Source: Rhizopus arrhizus (taxonomy: Eukaryota; Mucoromycota; Mucoromycetes; Mucorales; Rhizopodaceae). Taken from it: a stretch of 64,000 bases of DNA. Made by a program: the position numbers and the translations under genes. Within the stretch, counting starts at the first letter, position 1; each line of letters starts with the position of its first letter. Below, one piece after another: positions 49,513 through 61,133 of this stretch. The notes under the pieces are model-generated. The model ran no database searches, was not told the origin of the DNA, and saw only the letters and a list, made by a program, of their open reading frames with translations. The stretch covers positions 806,001 through 870,000 of the forward strand of contig JAKZZE010000008.1 in NCBI GenBank assembly GCA_024220505.1, in the 5' to 3' direction.

Positions 49513-50483
49513 GCAGCAAGAACATGCTTAACCAGTCCAATTTAATGAGGAATAAACGGCTTTGGATTTCATGATGTAAATACATATAAAAATGAATAAG
49601 GCATTCATAATATTTGGGTGGCAAGTAGGCAAGAGGTCTATCGACACCTTCGTTGCTCAATAGATGAATAGCAAGTAGGGGATGATGAACATGACTTTGT
49701 GATAAGCAAGTCTACATTATTTCATCATCCATCTTCTCCTCTCATCAGGCTGAGCTATTGGTTGCCTTTTAACAGAAAGTCCAAATGGAGGTAAACCGAC
49801 ACCATGTACTAGAGCCCTATACTTTTCGGCAGAATAAGCCAGAGGGGCTCGTCTGTTTTAAAACTCGAATGATAAATATTTAGAGCGTTTCATTTTTTTT
49901 TTTTTTTTTTGCTATACGACAAAGACAGGGCAAATGATCAAGCTGTCAGGGATGCTAAATACTCCAATAGTCAAGATGCTGTATACAATGGATGTGCTCC
50001 TTATCTGTTTGTTCTCACATTGACAGGTATTAAAAAGTTCAATGCTATGCTTAGTAATAAGCTAATGAGAAAACGGTCTTTATTAAAACGACAGGTTAGT
50101 ATCAAATAGAACGTACCTGCTTTAAGTTGAGTCGTGATTGTTTACGACTTTAGCATGTAATAAAGGATGCCCTCATCACTAGTCGGTTATGCAAAGAATG
50201 ATGTGTTACATGAATGATCGGAAGAACGGAAGACAAGAGCTGAATAGAAGAGAGGATAGGATATGATTGGTAACCTTGAATTCAATAGAAAATGTGTAAG
50301 CTATTACAAAGGTAAAAAAAAAAAAAAAAAAAAAAAAAATGCGTCGAGCTCAAAGCTTGTATAAAGTACTCTTTAAAGAGACTTTTATTTTTCAAGAGTA
50401 AAGTTCAAATTCCGAACTACACCTACAATAAAACCTGTAACTTTTCCCTTTTCCCTTTTTTCCTTTTTTTTCTATTAATAACA

Positions 50484-51676
50484 ATGACAGGATTTCCTAA
50501 CGGACAATACTTTTTTATAAAGTCTCGTGCGAATGGCAAAGTATTAGATGTTTATATGGGCGAGACGACTGTAAGAGAGAGAGAAAGAGATGATTAAGAA
50601 AAGAAAGATAGTAATATGTGTATAGGATGATTCGAATATTATCATTTGGCCTCAGGTAAGAGGATGAAGACAAGTCTGATTTTATTCATAGAATTGTTCA
50701 TAGAAACCTGATGATGATAATGATAATCAAGTAAATAATGTCATCCTCTTTTCATTAAACTCAACTATTTCTTAGCTTTGGCGCGCTGAAGATGGTTTCT
50801 TGATCAATAAGAGATCTCAACTAGGTAAGGAATGAACGATGATTGATGAATTAATAAGAGTGCGTTAGTGATGGATATTCGTGGTGGTGACCTCAAGTCT
50901 GATACATACATTGTTCAATATACGAGAAAGATGACAATGCAAGTAGTCAAGAAAGGAATTGAAATGATGTCATCAACTTACTTTATCATTCTAGGGCTCA
51001 TAATCAAAGATTTGGTTATCGCGATGGTTACATTTACTGTCTGGCCGATCCTCGTCTGGTGTTGGATATTAGGGTAAGCGTATGATGAATGATGAATGAG
51101 CTGATGTGATGTGTTTAGGGTGGTGGTAGTAAAGAAGGTACAAAGATCATTTTGTACAAACGTAAAGAATCAGATAACCAGAATCAACTGTGGACGATTA
51201 TTCCCGTCGGTGGACCAAACGAAGCCAACCAGATTCCTTATTATCCTCCTCCTGATTATCCTCAACCAGGCCATCAACAGCAACCTCAGTCTTATCCTGC
51301 CTATCCTTCTACTGGCTATGGTCCACCTGATAACCATCCGTCTTCCTATGGCAGTCAAGTCGCTTACCCTTCTTATGAAGAAGCCTCGGGTGTTCATCAT
51401 CAAGTTTACAATGAGGGACGTAAAGCCCATCTGTCTCATCAGCTGATTGCTGGTGCTGCTGCCTATGAAGCCGTCAAAGCCTATCGTCGTCATCAAGAAC
51501 GTCAAGGTGAAGAAATGTCACACGGCTTCATCAAGCAAGGTGTTGCTGCCCTGGCTGCAGCTGAAATTGTCAAATTGGCTGAAGAACACAACTGGTCTCG
51601 CGATCAAAAGGAAAAGGCAACGCGTGATGCTCAACAAGCTGCAGAAAAGTATGCTTCTCGTGAATTTCAATTTTAA
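50484..51676 (+). CDS. Beta-trefoil (ricin-B-lectin-like) protein fused to a CipC/DUF3759 domain
   Basis: Exons are 50484-50570, 50626-50655, 50704-50730, 50776-50824, 50869-50938, 50995-51073 and 51119-51676, giving 299 residues. The N-terminal half (about 1-140) is one beta-trefoil with three related units: GQYFFIKSRANGKVLDVYMG, then INKRSQLVMDIRGGDLKSDT, then LADPRLVLDIRGGGSKEGTK, each ending in a W-containing strand. A Pro/Tyr/Gln-rich linker (about 145-200) follows. The C-terminal about 90 residues match the CipC-like DUF3759 domain: HLSHQLIAGAAAYEAVKAYR and VAALAAAEIVKLAEEHNW. Intron 50939-50994 requires a GC donor (gcaagt), which restores MAHNQRFGYRDG. It may be a cytosolic carbohydrate-binding stress protein, as no signal peptide is seen. 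The function is not known. Confidence 0.85.
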
Positions 51677-51783
51677 AAAATTGCTTTTTTTATATTAAAA
51701 TCCGAATGTTAAATCTCCGCTAGTTGAGAAGCATGGATCGTAAATTGCACTATTTTTTCTTTTCTTTTTTTTTTTTAATCGTC

Positions 51784-51948
51784 ATGAAGCTCGTTTATTT
51801 ATCCATCTTGATTTTCTTGTCATCTTTTGTTACAGCTAAGAAGTTTTGTATGGACCAAGGCTTATCTTGTGGAAAAGACATGAAACCTTGTTGTCCTGGT
51901 TCCAAGTGCAGCCCAATTGAAAAACGATGTGTTGCTGAAAGGAAATAA
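51784..51948 (+). CDS. Small secreted knottin-like cysteine-rich peptide 1
   Basis: A 54-residue frame. Residues 1-18 form a signal peptide (MKLVYLSILIFLSSFVTA). The mature part of about 36 residues has six cysteines spaced C-x6-C-x6-CC-x4-C-x6-C (FCMDQGLSCGKDMKPCCPGS, then KCSPIEKRC), the classic inhibitor-cystine-knot pattern. The start was placed at the Met that directly opens the signal peptide, after a T-rich leader; the frame is open 20 codons further up but that part is not leader-like. A second peptide with the same cysteine frame lies 1.7 kb downstream (53637). Function unknown: knottins serve as protease inhibitors, antimicrobials or effectors. Confidence 0.72.
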   Translation: MKLVYLSILIFLSSFVTAKKFCMDQGLSCGKDMKPCCPGSKCSPIEKRCVAERK

Positions 51949-52487
51949 TTCTATTCTAAACCGGATTACTTTATATTTTGCTTGCTTTTTTTTTTTCTTT
52001 TTTCTTTTTTTTTAAAAAAATATAAAAAATAAAATAAACAATGTGTTCATATAATCAAGAATACTGGTTATTTATGACAGAATCTGAGTAGTAAACTTTA
52101 ACCATTTCGTAATAAAATACAAAAAATACATTTCAAGATTTGATAAACCTAAAGTTATTATTATCCACAAGGAACGATCTGCTGCTTTATTCTATAGCCA
52201 ATCAACCCTTTCTGGATAATAAATAGATAAATGAAATATTGTGTATAATAAGACTGTGCCCAGTGGCGAAGCAAAATCTATACTGAGTTGGTCATAGAAT
52301 ATGGCTTTGCTATCGGCAAGCATGATTGGCTGGACCATGGCCAAAGAAAAGGTTCTCTCAACCTATCATGATAGAATCCAGATGCTGCCAGATGGCTATC
52401 AAAGTGTATGAATGCTGAGCTACAGAAAAGGTGTTAAAAGGTCACATGTAAACGTACGATTATTGAAGTAAATCTTTACTTGAGCTC

Positions 52488-52542
<55 letters not shown>

Positions 52543-53636
52543 CGTTGTATGTTTTAATTGATGGCATATGATAGCAATAATGGGTAGATTCGATTTTTAA
52601 ACTACAAGGCAAAACATTAAGATACAAATATCCCAAGCTTCCTGTCGGGTTGTTCAACATTTCAGAATGATACACGTACAACATCTTATCAATGACTATA
52701 ATTAACACAAGAATACAGATGGTTCTGTCCACAAAAGTGTTCCTGATACAACCAAATAAACATAAATCTAATTAAATAGGGTATGATTTAATATAGTCAC
52801 TGGCGATCAATGTATATTCTTACTAAATATAAGCCTAAACTGCCCCCTTTTTTTTTCATTGTAAAAAAACTAAAGAAGAGATTCTTTCCTTTGAATCCAG
52901 ATTTACATCATCAAGGTTGACACTATAAGGATAACATCCAAAATAGCTCTGACCATAACCTGTGCTTGTACAGTCTTTACTGTATATTAATGACTTTTAT
53001 CTTATTACTTTCTTCTTACCCTCTTCATATCCCAATAGCACCATAATTCATGGCTCAATCAAAAAAAAATAAAAATAAAAAAAAAGACTTTACAAATAAC
53101 TCATCACCCATGCCTACCTTTTTTAACTAAAAGATGATTATCACACAGACACTAGAAAAAAGAAATCGGATATTATGATGATTGAGCAATTGAGTGTATT
53201 CAAACTCTTTGGGAAATCAGAGAGTTCCTACTACACCTTCTATCTTTAATTTATCAACAACAATGATTGATCTAAAGTGGTCTATCAGAAAAGAGCCCCA
53301 AAATTAAAAAAAAATAAAGCTTAAAATTATTGTTTATTACAATTGTCTAGAAAAAAAAAGAAAAGATTAAAGATTCAAGTAAAGTACTATCATAAAAAGG
53401 ACTGTCTTGGACAAGATTGGAATAAAAACAGTTTAAACCATCTGCTCTTTGTACTAAATATACACTGTATTTTTACAAGTCACTGTTTAATACATTTGTA
53501 TCACTCCTATACTCTTTGATGAGTTTTAATAAATATTGAGATTTTCATTCATAAAAAGGAGAAAGAAAAAAAAAAGGGGGGGAAAAAGAAAGAGATGAAG
53601 GCTTTTTTTTCTTTCTTTTCTTTTTTTATAAAGAAA
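51949..53636. other. Intergenic between two knottin-like genes
   Basis: A 1.7-kb A/T-rich spacer. It contains an uninterrupted run of 52 T at 52491-52542. A Lys-rich frame on the opposite strand is its by-product. No other gene was found. Confidence 0.5.
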
Positions 53637-53822
53637 ATGAAGATATTTTTATTATTTGTTTTGATTTGTTCATTTATGATTGATCTATCCTTACAGCAAG
53701 AATGTATTACTGCTTTAAGACCTTGTAATGTAAACACAAAAGGATGTTGTTCTACTTTTAGTTGCTATACTGGTATTTGTGTCCCCTCGATCATGATTGA
53801 TGCGTTTGACGGGAAAGAATGA
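53637..53822 (+). CDS. Small secreted knottin-like cysteine-rich peptide 2
   Basis: A 61-residue frame opening with a signal peptide (MKIFLLFVLICSFMIDLSLQ). The mature part has six cysteines spaced C-x6-C-x6-CC-x4-C-x4-C (ECITALRPCNVNTKGCC, then SCYTGIC), the same knottin frame as the peptide at 51784. The sequences between the cysteines have almost nothing in common. A Met 14 codons upstream would add a Phe/Lys-rich stretch from a T-rich leader and is unlikely. Paralogy by local duplication followed by fast divergence is plausible. Confidence 0.7.
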   Translation: MKIFLLFVLICSFMIDLSLQQECITALRPCNVNTKGCCSTFSCYTGICVPSIMIDAFDGKE

Positions 53823-54095
53823 AATGTTACGCAAAAGTGAATAAATAAATTATAAAAGATGACTTGTGAATGTCTGTGTGTTGGTTTGTTTGTTTGAAAT
53901 GTCATTGATGTCTTCTTCTTCTTTTAAAAGAGCGACACTCGTCCGGATTATGCAACTTGAGTCAGGTCTATGAAACTGATTAAAGTTTTATTTATTTTTT
54001 CTTTTTTTTTTTCTTTTTTTTTTTTTCTTTTACTCCTTTTTTTTAATAATTTATTTCTTTTTTTTTTTTTATTTGTTTTAGTCAATAAAAGAAGT

Positions 54096-57000
54096 ATGAC
54101 TTCAACAGCTGTTAGGTACCTTTTATCATCTTTTTTTTTTTTCTTTATTTAACATATCAATAGAGTGGCACTACGAGTACGTCCTTTAACACAAAAAGAA
54201 CGCATTTCGAATTGTACAGAATGTATATCATTTATACCAGACCAACCACAAATATTGATTGGAAAAGATCACTCATTTACATATGATTATGTGTTTGATA
54301 CAAATACAGAACAGCAGTCAATTTATAATACAAGTGTCGTGCCTTTAGTAGAAAAATTTGTAGACGGGTAATCAAATTTTGAACATTTGATAGTTACTCT
54401 AACTGATTTTTATAGTTTCAATGCGACCATCTTGGCTTATGGGTAAAGATAATAATAATAATAAACATTGATTTTATTTATTTATTTCATTTAAAGTCAA
54501 ACTGGATCTGGTAAAACATATAGCATGGGTACAGCTTTAGAAGAACACATCGATTCAGAACACCAAGGTAACAACAACAACAACAAACATGAAACACTTT
54601 ACTTATTCTCCTCAAAGGCATTGTTCCTCGATTCATTCATGATTTATTTCATCGACTGGCAGTGAAAAAAAAGCAAGGACAAGAGATGGAATATCAAGTG
54701 TTGGTTTCCTTTTTAGAACTTTATAATGAAGAATTATTGGATTTATTAAATCCTCAATCAAAAAAGAAGTGCGAAGTTCAGATTCGTGAAGATGTGAACG
54801 GTAACATCTATTGGGCAGGTGTCCGAGAGGAGGTCTGTGAGACACCTGAAGAACTCGTGAAAAATTTAGTGAAAGGTTCACTGGGTCGTACAACCGGATC
54901 AACCGATATGAACTCCGTGTCTTCTCGGTCGCACGCCATCTTTTCTGTCATTCTCAAACAGAAATGGATGGAGCCAAAGGAAGAAAAAGTGATTGTCAGC
55001 AAATTCCACTTTGTGGACTTGGCTGGTTCAGAACGGGTAAGAAATAAAGGAACAGGTTGGGACTGTGATTGATAGATGATTAGCTGAAAAGAACAAACGC
55101 TCAAGGCGATCGAGCTCGTGAAGGCATCTCGATCAACGCGGGTCTCTTGGCTCTTGGCAACGTGATCAGTGCCCTAGGCGATGAATCCAGACGATCAGCA
55201 CATGTCCCCTATCGAGACTCTAAGCTGACTCGACTCTTGCAAGACTCGCTCGGTGGTAACTCACAGACGTTGATGATGGCCTGTGTTTCTCCATCGGACA
55301 CCAACTTTGCCGAAACACTCAGCACACTCAAATACGCCAATCGAGCCAGAAACATCAAGAACAAGGTCGCCATTCAGCAAGAATTCGCGGGATCCTCTGT
55401 TCAGGTCAATCAGCTAAGATCTCAAGTCGCTCGATTGACCATGGAATTGCAAGCCCTCAAATCGACCCAGCAGACACCTTCGCTCGGCTGGATGCATCAC
55501 GAAGAACTCGATCGACTCAAGGCGCGTGTGCGTTCCATGTCCGATGACATCTGCCGATTGACCACCGAACGTGACACACTCTTGATGGAGCGCGATTTGG
55601 CAGGGTGTGATGTCGAAAGCTCGCCTTTGATTGGTCAATATCAAAAGACCATCCAAGAGCTGCGTCAGGCACTGACAGAGACCGAGGAACGGCTGGCCAT
55701 TTCCGAATCGGTCCGGGCACCCCTTGTGCAGACCATGGCGACTCTCAGTTCTCATGCGCCACACAATAGTACGAGTCACAGACGTCGTTCGTCTTCAAAA
55801 AAGAAACGGCCGACGGCCAAGGCAAACACGACCAAGAACGTCTCTTTTAAATCTACCAAACGGTCCAAGTCGCAGCAGACGACCAAGGGATCTGAAGAAG
55901 ACATTGAGAGTTGGTTAAAGTCTACCTTGGGCTCCATACAGACATCCGAATCTTCTGGATTAAGAATCGATGCAAAACACTCTATCTTGAACGCAAAGAG
56001 TCAGATCGACAAGGCTTTAAAAGTACTGGATGAATTCAAGGTAACCCTATTCTGTTTTCCTTTTGCTCTCTAACCCCCCCTCCTCTCCTGCAGACCAAAG
56101 GCGTCGAAGAACATATTGAATACGATTGTGACCTTTTGGCAGACGATGAGCTCTTTATTCGACTTCAATCAGATGAAACTCTCTTTGGAGAGATGGAGGA
56201 AGTCGATTTGGACGAAGCCAAGGCATCCGCTTACCGTTCACGGATGTCGTCGACCGAGACGTTGATGACGGACGACACGGACTTTATCCACCCCCAATTT
56301 CACAAAATCCTGGACCAGATTCAATCCGACATTCAAGTCAGTGAATCTCTGGTGAACCAACTCGAAAAGACCGAGCTCGAATACCTTCAGATGCGCAAAC
56401 AATTCGAAAGCAAGATCTATTCCCTTCGAGACGAGATCCTTCAGCTTCGCCAGGAAGCCTCTGGCACAGGCCAGCAGCAGAGCATGCATGACATCCGACA
56501 GGCATACGAGCACAAGATGAAGCAGCTGATGAACCAACTGTCCGACCTCCGTCGGAAATATGCCCAGACCACGAGCGCCATCCAGTCCTCGCGCAACCAG
56601 AACGAGAGCACGCTACGGGCGTTGAGGGTCAATGTGGAAACACTCAAGGTGGAAAAGAAACGGATGATAAGACGGATGAAGGAAGAGGCCGAGCGCGTCA
56701 AGGGCCGTCTGGAGCAGCACACACGTGAGATTCAGCAGCTCAGAAAGAGACAGCAGCGGGACGCAGAGACCAGGCGGAAACTCGAGCGGGAGGCCAAGCA
56801 GCTCGAGAGCATGCTTCAGAAACGGACGGACGAATCGCTCGTGACGGCCGAGAAGGTCAAGTCGCTCGTCGGTATCCTCAAGAAAGCGGTCAGAGAAGGC
56901 GGTGTGCTCGATGCCCATCTGCTGGCCAACGCGGCCTCCCTGCTCGATCTTGGTCCCTGGCGAAAGACTGGGAGCCGTCGATCGACGACGACGACGACGA

Positions 57001-58403
57001 CGGTCAAGACACCGGCTTCGGTCCGTGCGGCTCAAAAGAAACTCTGGCTCGATCAAGCGCTCAATCAGTTCATCGACAGTAAGCAGGCCGCGGAAGAGAT
57101 GAGACGGTTGGTGTCCAAGCGAAATGATTTGGCTCAAAAGAAGGAAGAGTACCTGTCTGAACGGGAGCATCTGCTGCAAGAAGAAGACAAGAACATGATA
57201 CCCATCGACCGTGCCTTCCGACAGGTGATTGATGAAAACATTGAAATGATCGAGGCCGAGATCTCGTATGTAAATGCCCGGATTCAGGCCATGAACAGCG
57301 ATGCCGCGGCGGACATCTTGCAAGACGAGGAGGACTTTGTGGACATGTCGGCTCGGCCGGTCGAGAAGCGCGTGACGTTTGCCAGGAACGAAGACGGGGA
57401 CTGGCAAGACATGGACGCTGTTGAAGAAAGATGGTCGCTGCCGGCTCGTGCGAGCCCCGAACAGTGCATCGAGATGCTCTCGAGGATCCTGGGGTCAATG
57501 GAGGCCGATGAGCTGGTCTGTGTGATGGAATGCACCCTGGACGACATTGTGAGCTTACGGATGGAAGAGGCTCAGAACAAGATGATGCTCCAGCAGTATG
57601 AAAAAACCACCGAGGACCTCAGGCGCACGTTGACCGTGATGAAAAAGACGGCTCTAGACGCCACAGATGATTATGAAAAGCGATTGAAGCAAGTCCAACG
57701 TCGTCGACTTTCGGTTCATTCCAGCTTTACCAAACTGCCTTATCCTTCCGAAGACAGCCTGAGTGATGCGGACTCAGCCATTGATGTCTTGCCAGAGGAC
57801 CACTACCAGCATGTGGAAAGTCTGTTTCACAAGATCTACAACGAAGGTGTCGCCGACCTCCGTCGTCCCTCGACTCCTTCTACCCTTGCCGAAGCTGAAC
57901 TCAGTCCTTACCTTCAACGTCGTCCGTCCCTGCAGCAGATCAAGATGACGACCGGTGCTCCCATGAAACCCTCGGCTTCTCCTCTCGCCGGCCGTCGAGG
58001 ATCCACCTCGTCTCCCGAACAGTTCCTGCAGCAACTCTTGATGTCCGAACGACGTCACTCGATTCAATCCGACCCTGTCCCTCCTCCCACACCCAAGCCG
58101 ATGGTCGAAACCGCCTCCCAGCAAACCCGTCGTCGCGCGTTCTCTTTCCAGCAGCCCCCAACGGCCCCTTCGCCCATCGGTCAACGAAGGCACTCGCTCC
58201 TCAGAGAGATTGCGATCCAGCAAGACTTTCAAAGGGAATTCGAGCAGGATTTCAAAAGGCGATCGCCTACGAATTCAAACGAACTCAGGAAATCCGCAGC
58301 GGCCAATAATGTCTTTGACAGGCTTTCTTCGGGTCATACCCAGGCTTCTCATGCTAAAAGAGACTGCATGCTGCCAAGAATCGTTATTCGTCCAGTAGCA
58401 TAG
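54096..58403 (+). CDS. Kinesin-4 family motor (KIF4/chromokinesin-like)
   Basis: Kinesin-4 motors control microtubule plus-end growth and midzone length. Exons are 54096-54115, 54164-54367, 54416-54442, 54497-54567, 54618-55036, 55084-56040 and 56094-58403, giving 1335 residues. The motor is N-terminal (about 1-330): [16 protein letters not shown]-loop GQTGSGKT (84-91), switch [12 protein letters not shown] and switch [12 protein letters not shown], then [20 protein letters not shown] and [18 protein letters not shown]. The FxYDxVFD and [13 protein letters not shown] wording is kinesin-4-like. Long coiled coils follow (about 360-420 and 490-720). A basic Lys/Arg/Ser-rich stretch lies at about residues 515-550, and a Ser/Pro-rich disordered tail ends the protein. 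The cysteine-rich chromatin-binding tail of KIF4A is not visible. The second half of the gene is much richer in G+C than its surroundings. Confidence 0.92.
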
Positions 58404-59179
58404 ATGATTTAAAAAGCAGTGGTCAGATGAATTAGAAAAGATAAAAAATGTGTGTTGAAATTACATCATGTAACTTATAAAATCATATTCACTTTTCTTT
58501 TCTTTTTTTTTCTTTCTCATTTTTGTTGTTGTACAAGGTTTTTTGAGTGTCAAGTAGGTTTGGTTTGAAAGAGTCTGATGTAAGATCAAATATTTTGGTT
58601 TCAAATGGGAGTCACCATTGGAGTGTGAATTATTTGCGTGTAAAGTGACGACAGGATTTTGACAAGTAGATCAAATTGGCTTTGAGTGAAAGTGAAAAAG
58701 AATCATAATGAATTGTTTGTACTTTAAGGGACCTTTTTATGCAAAATAAAAGTAATTTGCTTTGAATGATATTGAAAGATAATCAAAGAGTAAAATAAAG
58801 ATGTACAAGTAGAAAAGAATAAGAAATATTGGGTATTTCTATGTTTTTGATATAAAGAAAGCATTCTGTATGAATTCAGACAACGTTCATAAAGTAATGT
58901 TTGAAGTTCATATAACCACAGGGTTCAAACCTTACAAATAAACAATCATGAAAGATTCCAACTTGCGTCATTTAGGATGGCTTGTTTAAACTTTTCGAGT
59001 ACACAGGAACAAGCAACAAACTATATTTTCAAGAAAAAAAAAAAAAGAGACTAAGGCGGACCAGAAAAACGGATTTTATTTCATAATCATGCTCCACTTT
59101 AGTTTATAAATATACGCTTTCGTCTCTTTTTTTTTTTTTTTTTTTTTTTTTTTCTTTTTACTATTTATATATCATCCTC
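58404..59179. other. Intergenic between kinesin and coiled-coil gene
   Basis: A 776-bp A/T-rich spacer with a TATA box and a 27-nt T tract (59127-59153) near its right end. No other gene was found. Confidence 0.5.
59105..59112 (+). promoter_or_regulatory. TATA box of small coiled-coil gene
   Basis: TATAAATA, 68 bp before the ATG at 59180, followed by a T tract. Confidence 0.5.
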
Positions 59180-59395
59180 ATGGCAGACTATTATCGATCA
59201 AAATTTTTTTCATCATCAAATGACACTACTGACAATGCTTTAAAAAAGGATACATTATTAACTCGAGAACAACAACTTAAGGAAGAAATCGCAAAGCTCC
59301 GAAAAGAGAAGGAAGAACTGGAGGAAAAGGATTATTTGGTGAAGCGAAATATTGAAGCTGTTAGAGAAAAGATGGCGACGGAGAAAAGATACTAG
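59180..59395 (+). CDS. Small coiled-coil protein, hypothetical
   Basis: A 71-residue intronless frame. Residues about 28-70 form one strong coiled coil of mixed charge (REQQLKEEIAKLRKEKEEL, then VKRNIEAVREKMATEKRY). The first 25 residues are polar and Ser-rich. A TATA box and a T tract in the usual positions support a real gene. I do not recognise the family; it could be a subunit of a larger coiled-coil assembly. Confidence 0.6.
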   Translation: MADYYRSKFFSSSNDTTDNALKKDTLLTREQQLKEEIAKLRKEKEELEEKDYLVKRNIEAVREKMATEKRY

Positions 59396-61133
59396 ACTAT
59401 TTTAATAAACACTGTGTATTGCATGATTTTACAGAAAATTTTTTAGTGCAAAAGTGGAGCCGCAATCGGTTATTGAACACATGGTTCACAGCATCATTTT
59501 ATATAAAACAAAACGACATTTGGAATAAAAGAAGGGGTTTCTGTAGCTATTCTCATCCATTGCCTTCCATCTTTCTTGGCCACATTCGATTCCTCTTTGA
59601 ACAAAAGTTCTCTACCAAAAGTTTCCTTTTTTTTTATTATTTAGAAAAGCGAGTAACAAGCCAAAAGTAAAAAGGGATACTAACGAAAATAGCGAAATGA
59701 TATAAATTACACATTTCTTTCAATCAAAAGCATAAAAAAAAAGCTTTCAGAACTAGTGCACGTTACAGATGTGATGTTAAAGTATTCATAGCTGGTAGGT
59801 GCACACAGGGATGAATCAAAGATACCAAATGTATACACATCGTAATCGCTGCCAAAACAAAAACAAATGAAATCCTTGTTTTGTAACAATCAACAATGCA
59901 AATCAATAACACTGCGTATCTTTTTTTTTTTCTCAAAAGGTGAGAAATGCCCTGTACCGTGAAAGCGCTCATAGTCTTCTGTAAAAACAAAAAATGGATT
60001 ACTACATGGCAGTACATTTGTCTATTGTAGTAAAAGCGATAAAGGAAGCAGATATCTCAAATAAGCTCATATAACAAATCTACTTTTCAAACGTATTTCT
60101 TTCATGGCTTGGTAGCCCTGCACTTTTAGGATGAATTCAGTTTATTACGTGTTCATTAGTCTAGAATGCTTTATGTTTAAGGGTCATTCATTTTTAAAAT
60201 TGATTCCTTCATTACATGCAAAAGAAAGAATAAAAGATCTCATTTTTATTTTTGGTAGCAATGTTAAATAAATCTATCTGCATACGACATGCAACCCTCT
60301 TTCTCTCTTTGCAACCTTGGCCTTGATCTATTTTGGTAGTAGAAACTCGGCTAGTTTGATTAGACAAAATGACCACACAGGGTTAAAAAGTGCATTTAGT
60401 TCTCAATTTATCTGTACCCAAGGAACTTTTACCTTACGACTGATCAAGAATTTTAGTGATGACAGAGTTATTATTAGCAGCAGTAACACATTCCCTTTTT
60501 AATGAGCAAAGAATCAAGAAGCCCTCCTTTACTTGACACAATTGCTAAAGACATCTTTGATAAGGGCTAGTTTGTCCCAGGACTCTTGTTACGATTGATT
60601 TAAACATGCTCTAGGCTGTTAATATTTATAGCACCAATTCAACAGAATCAACATCAAACATCAGCATTACTGAGTCAAGTTTCTTTAAATTACGTACCAA
60701 AGATTCATCAGAAACCATCCTACTTTATTAATTTCTATCTTTGTTATCCCTTCATTTTGTATCCCCTAAACTTTGAATACTGCAATGTTTCCTGCAACCA
60801 TTCTTTTTTATTAAAGCTAATGCTACATAGAGAACCGGAGGTTAACATTTTTTTTTTAAAAAAAAAAGTAAATAAAAACTGTATGAAATAGGTAGAATGG
60901 CGAGCAGATGCACAACATGCATTAATAGACGTAAGAAAGCATTAGTTTTTATAGTAAAAGTATATTGTTAGCTTAAACATTCAATCAATCAATTGAACAG
61001 AAACAAAAATGTGATAGGCAGGATATATTCATATAAAAAAGCATAAACTCAATCATGCTCCCATGTTTTCTAGTAAATTAAATCATAATAAAATACTTTT
61101 AGGGTAAACTGTAAGCGTGTGCGTGTATTTTGT
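59396..61133. other. Gene-poor intergenic stretch with dispersed repeat copy
   Basis: A 1.7-kb A/T-rich spacer. It holds copy 2 of the dispersed repeat (60283-60405) and the 3' flank of CCT6. No gene was found. Confidence 0.5.
60283..60405. repeat. Dispersed repeat, copy 2
   Basis: Diverged copy of 48955-49057 in the same orientation. It carries an extra 20 bp (about 60297-60316), apparently a duplication involving the GCAACC block. Confidence 0.75.

Larger units (their letters stand above)
48280..50483. other. Gene-poor intergenic stretch with repeats, about 2.2 kb
   Basis: Holds a copy of a dispersed repeat (48955-49057), a 120-bp T/G tract (49392-49512), a T tract near 49894-49910 and a 22-nt A tract near 50317-50339. 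Frames here are products of these low-complexity runs. No gene was found. Confidence 0.5.

Noticed and set aside
49340..49660. Lysine-rich 106-residue frame on the minus strand
   Set aside because: It is the translation of the T/G tract at 49392-49512 read backwards; no promoter, no family.
52460..52732. 90-residue minus-strand frame with a poly-Lys run
   Set aside because: Depends on the 52-nt T tract; composition is otherwise intergenic.
56613..57407. 264-residue minus-strand frame over the kinesin
   Set aside because: Antisense shadow of the G+C-rich coiled-coil exon; no independent support.
58921..58931. GGGTTCAAACC resembling a tRNA T-loop
   Set aside because: No acceptor, D-arm or anticodon stem can be paired around it.
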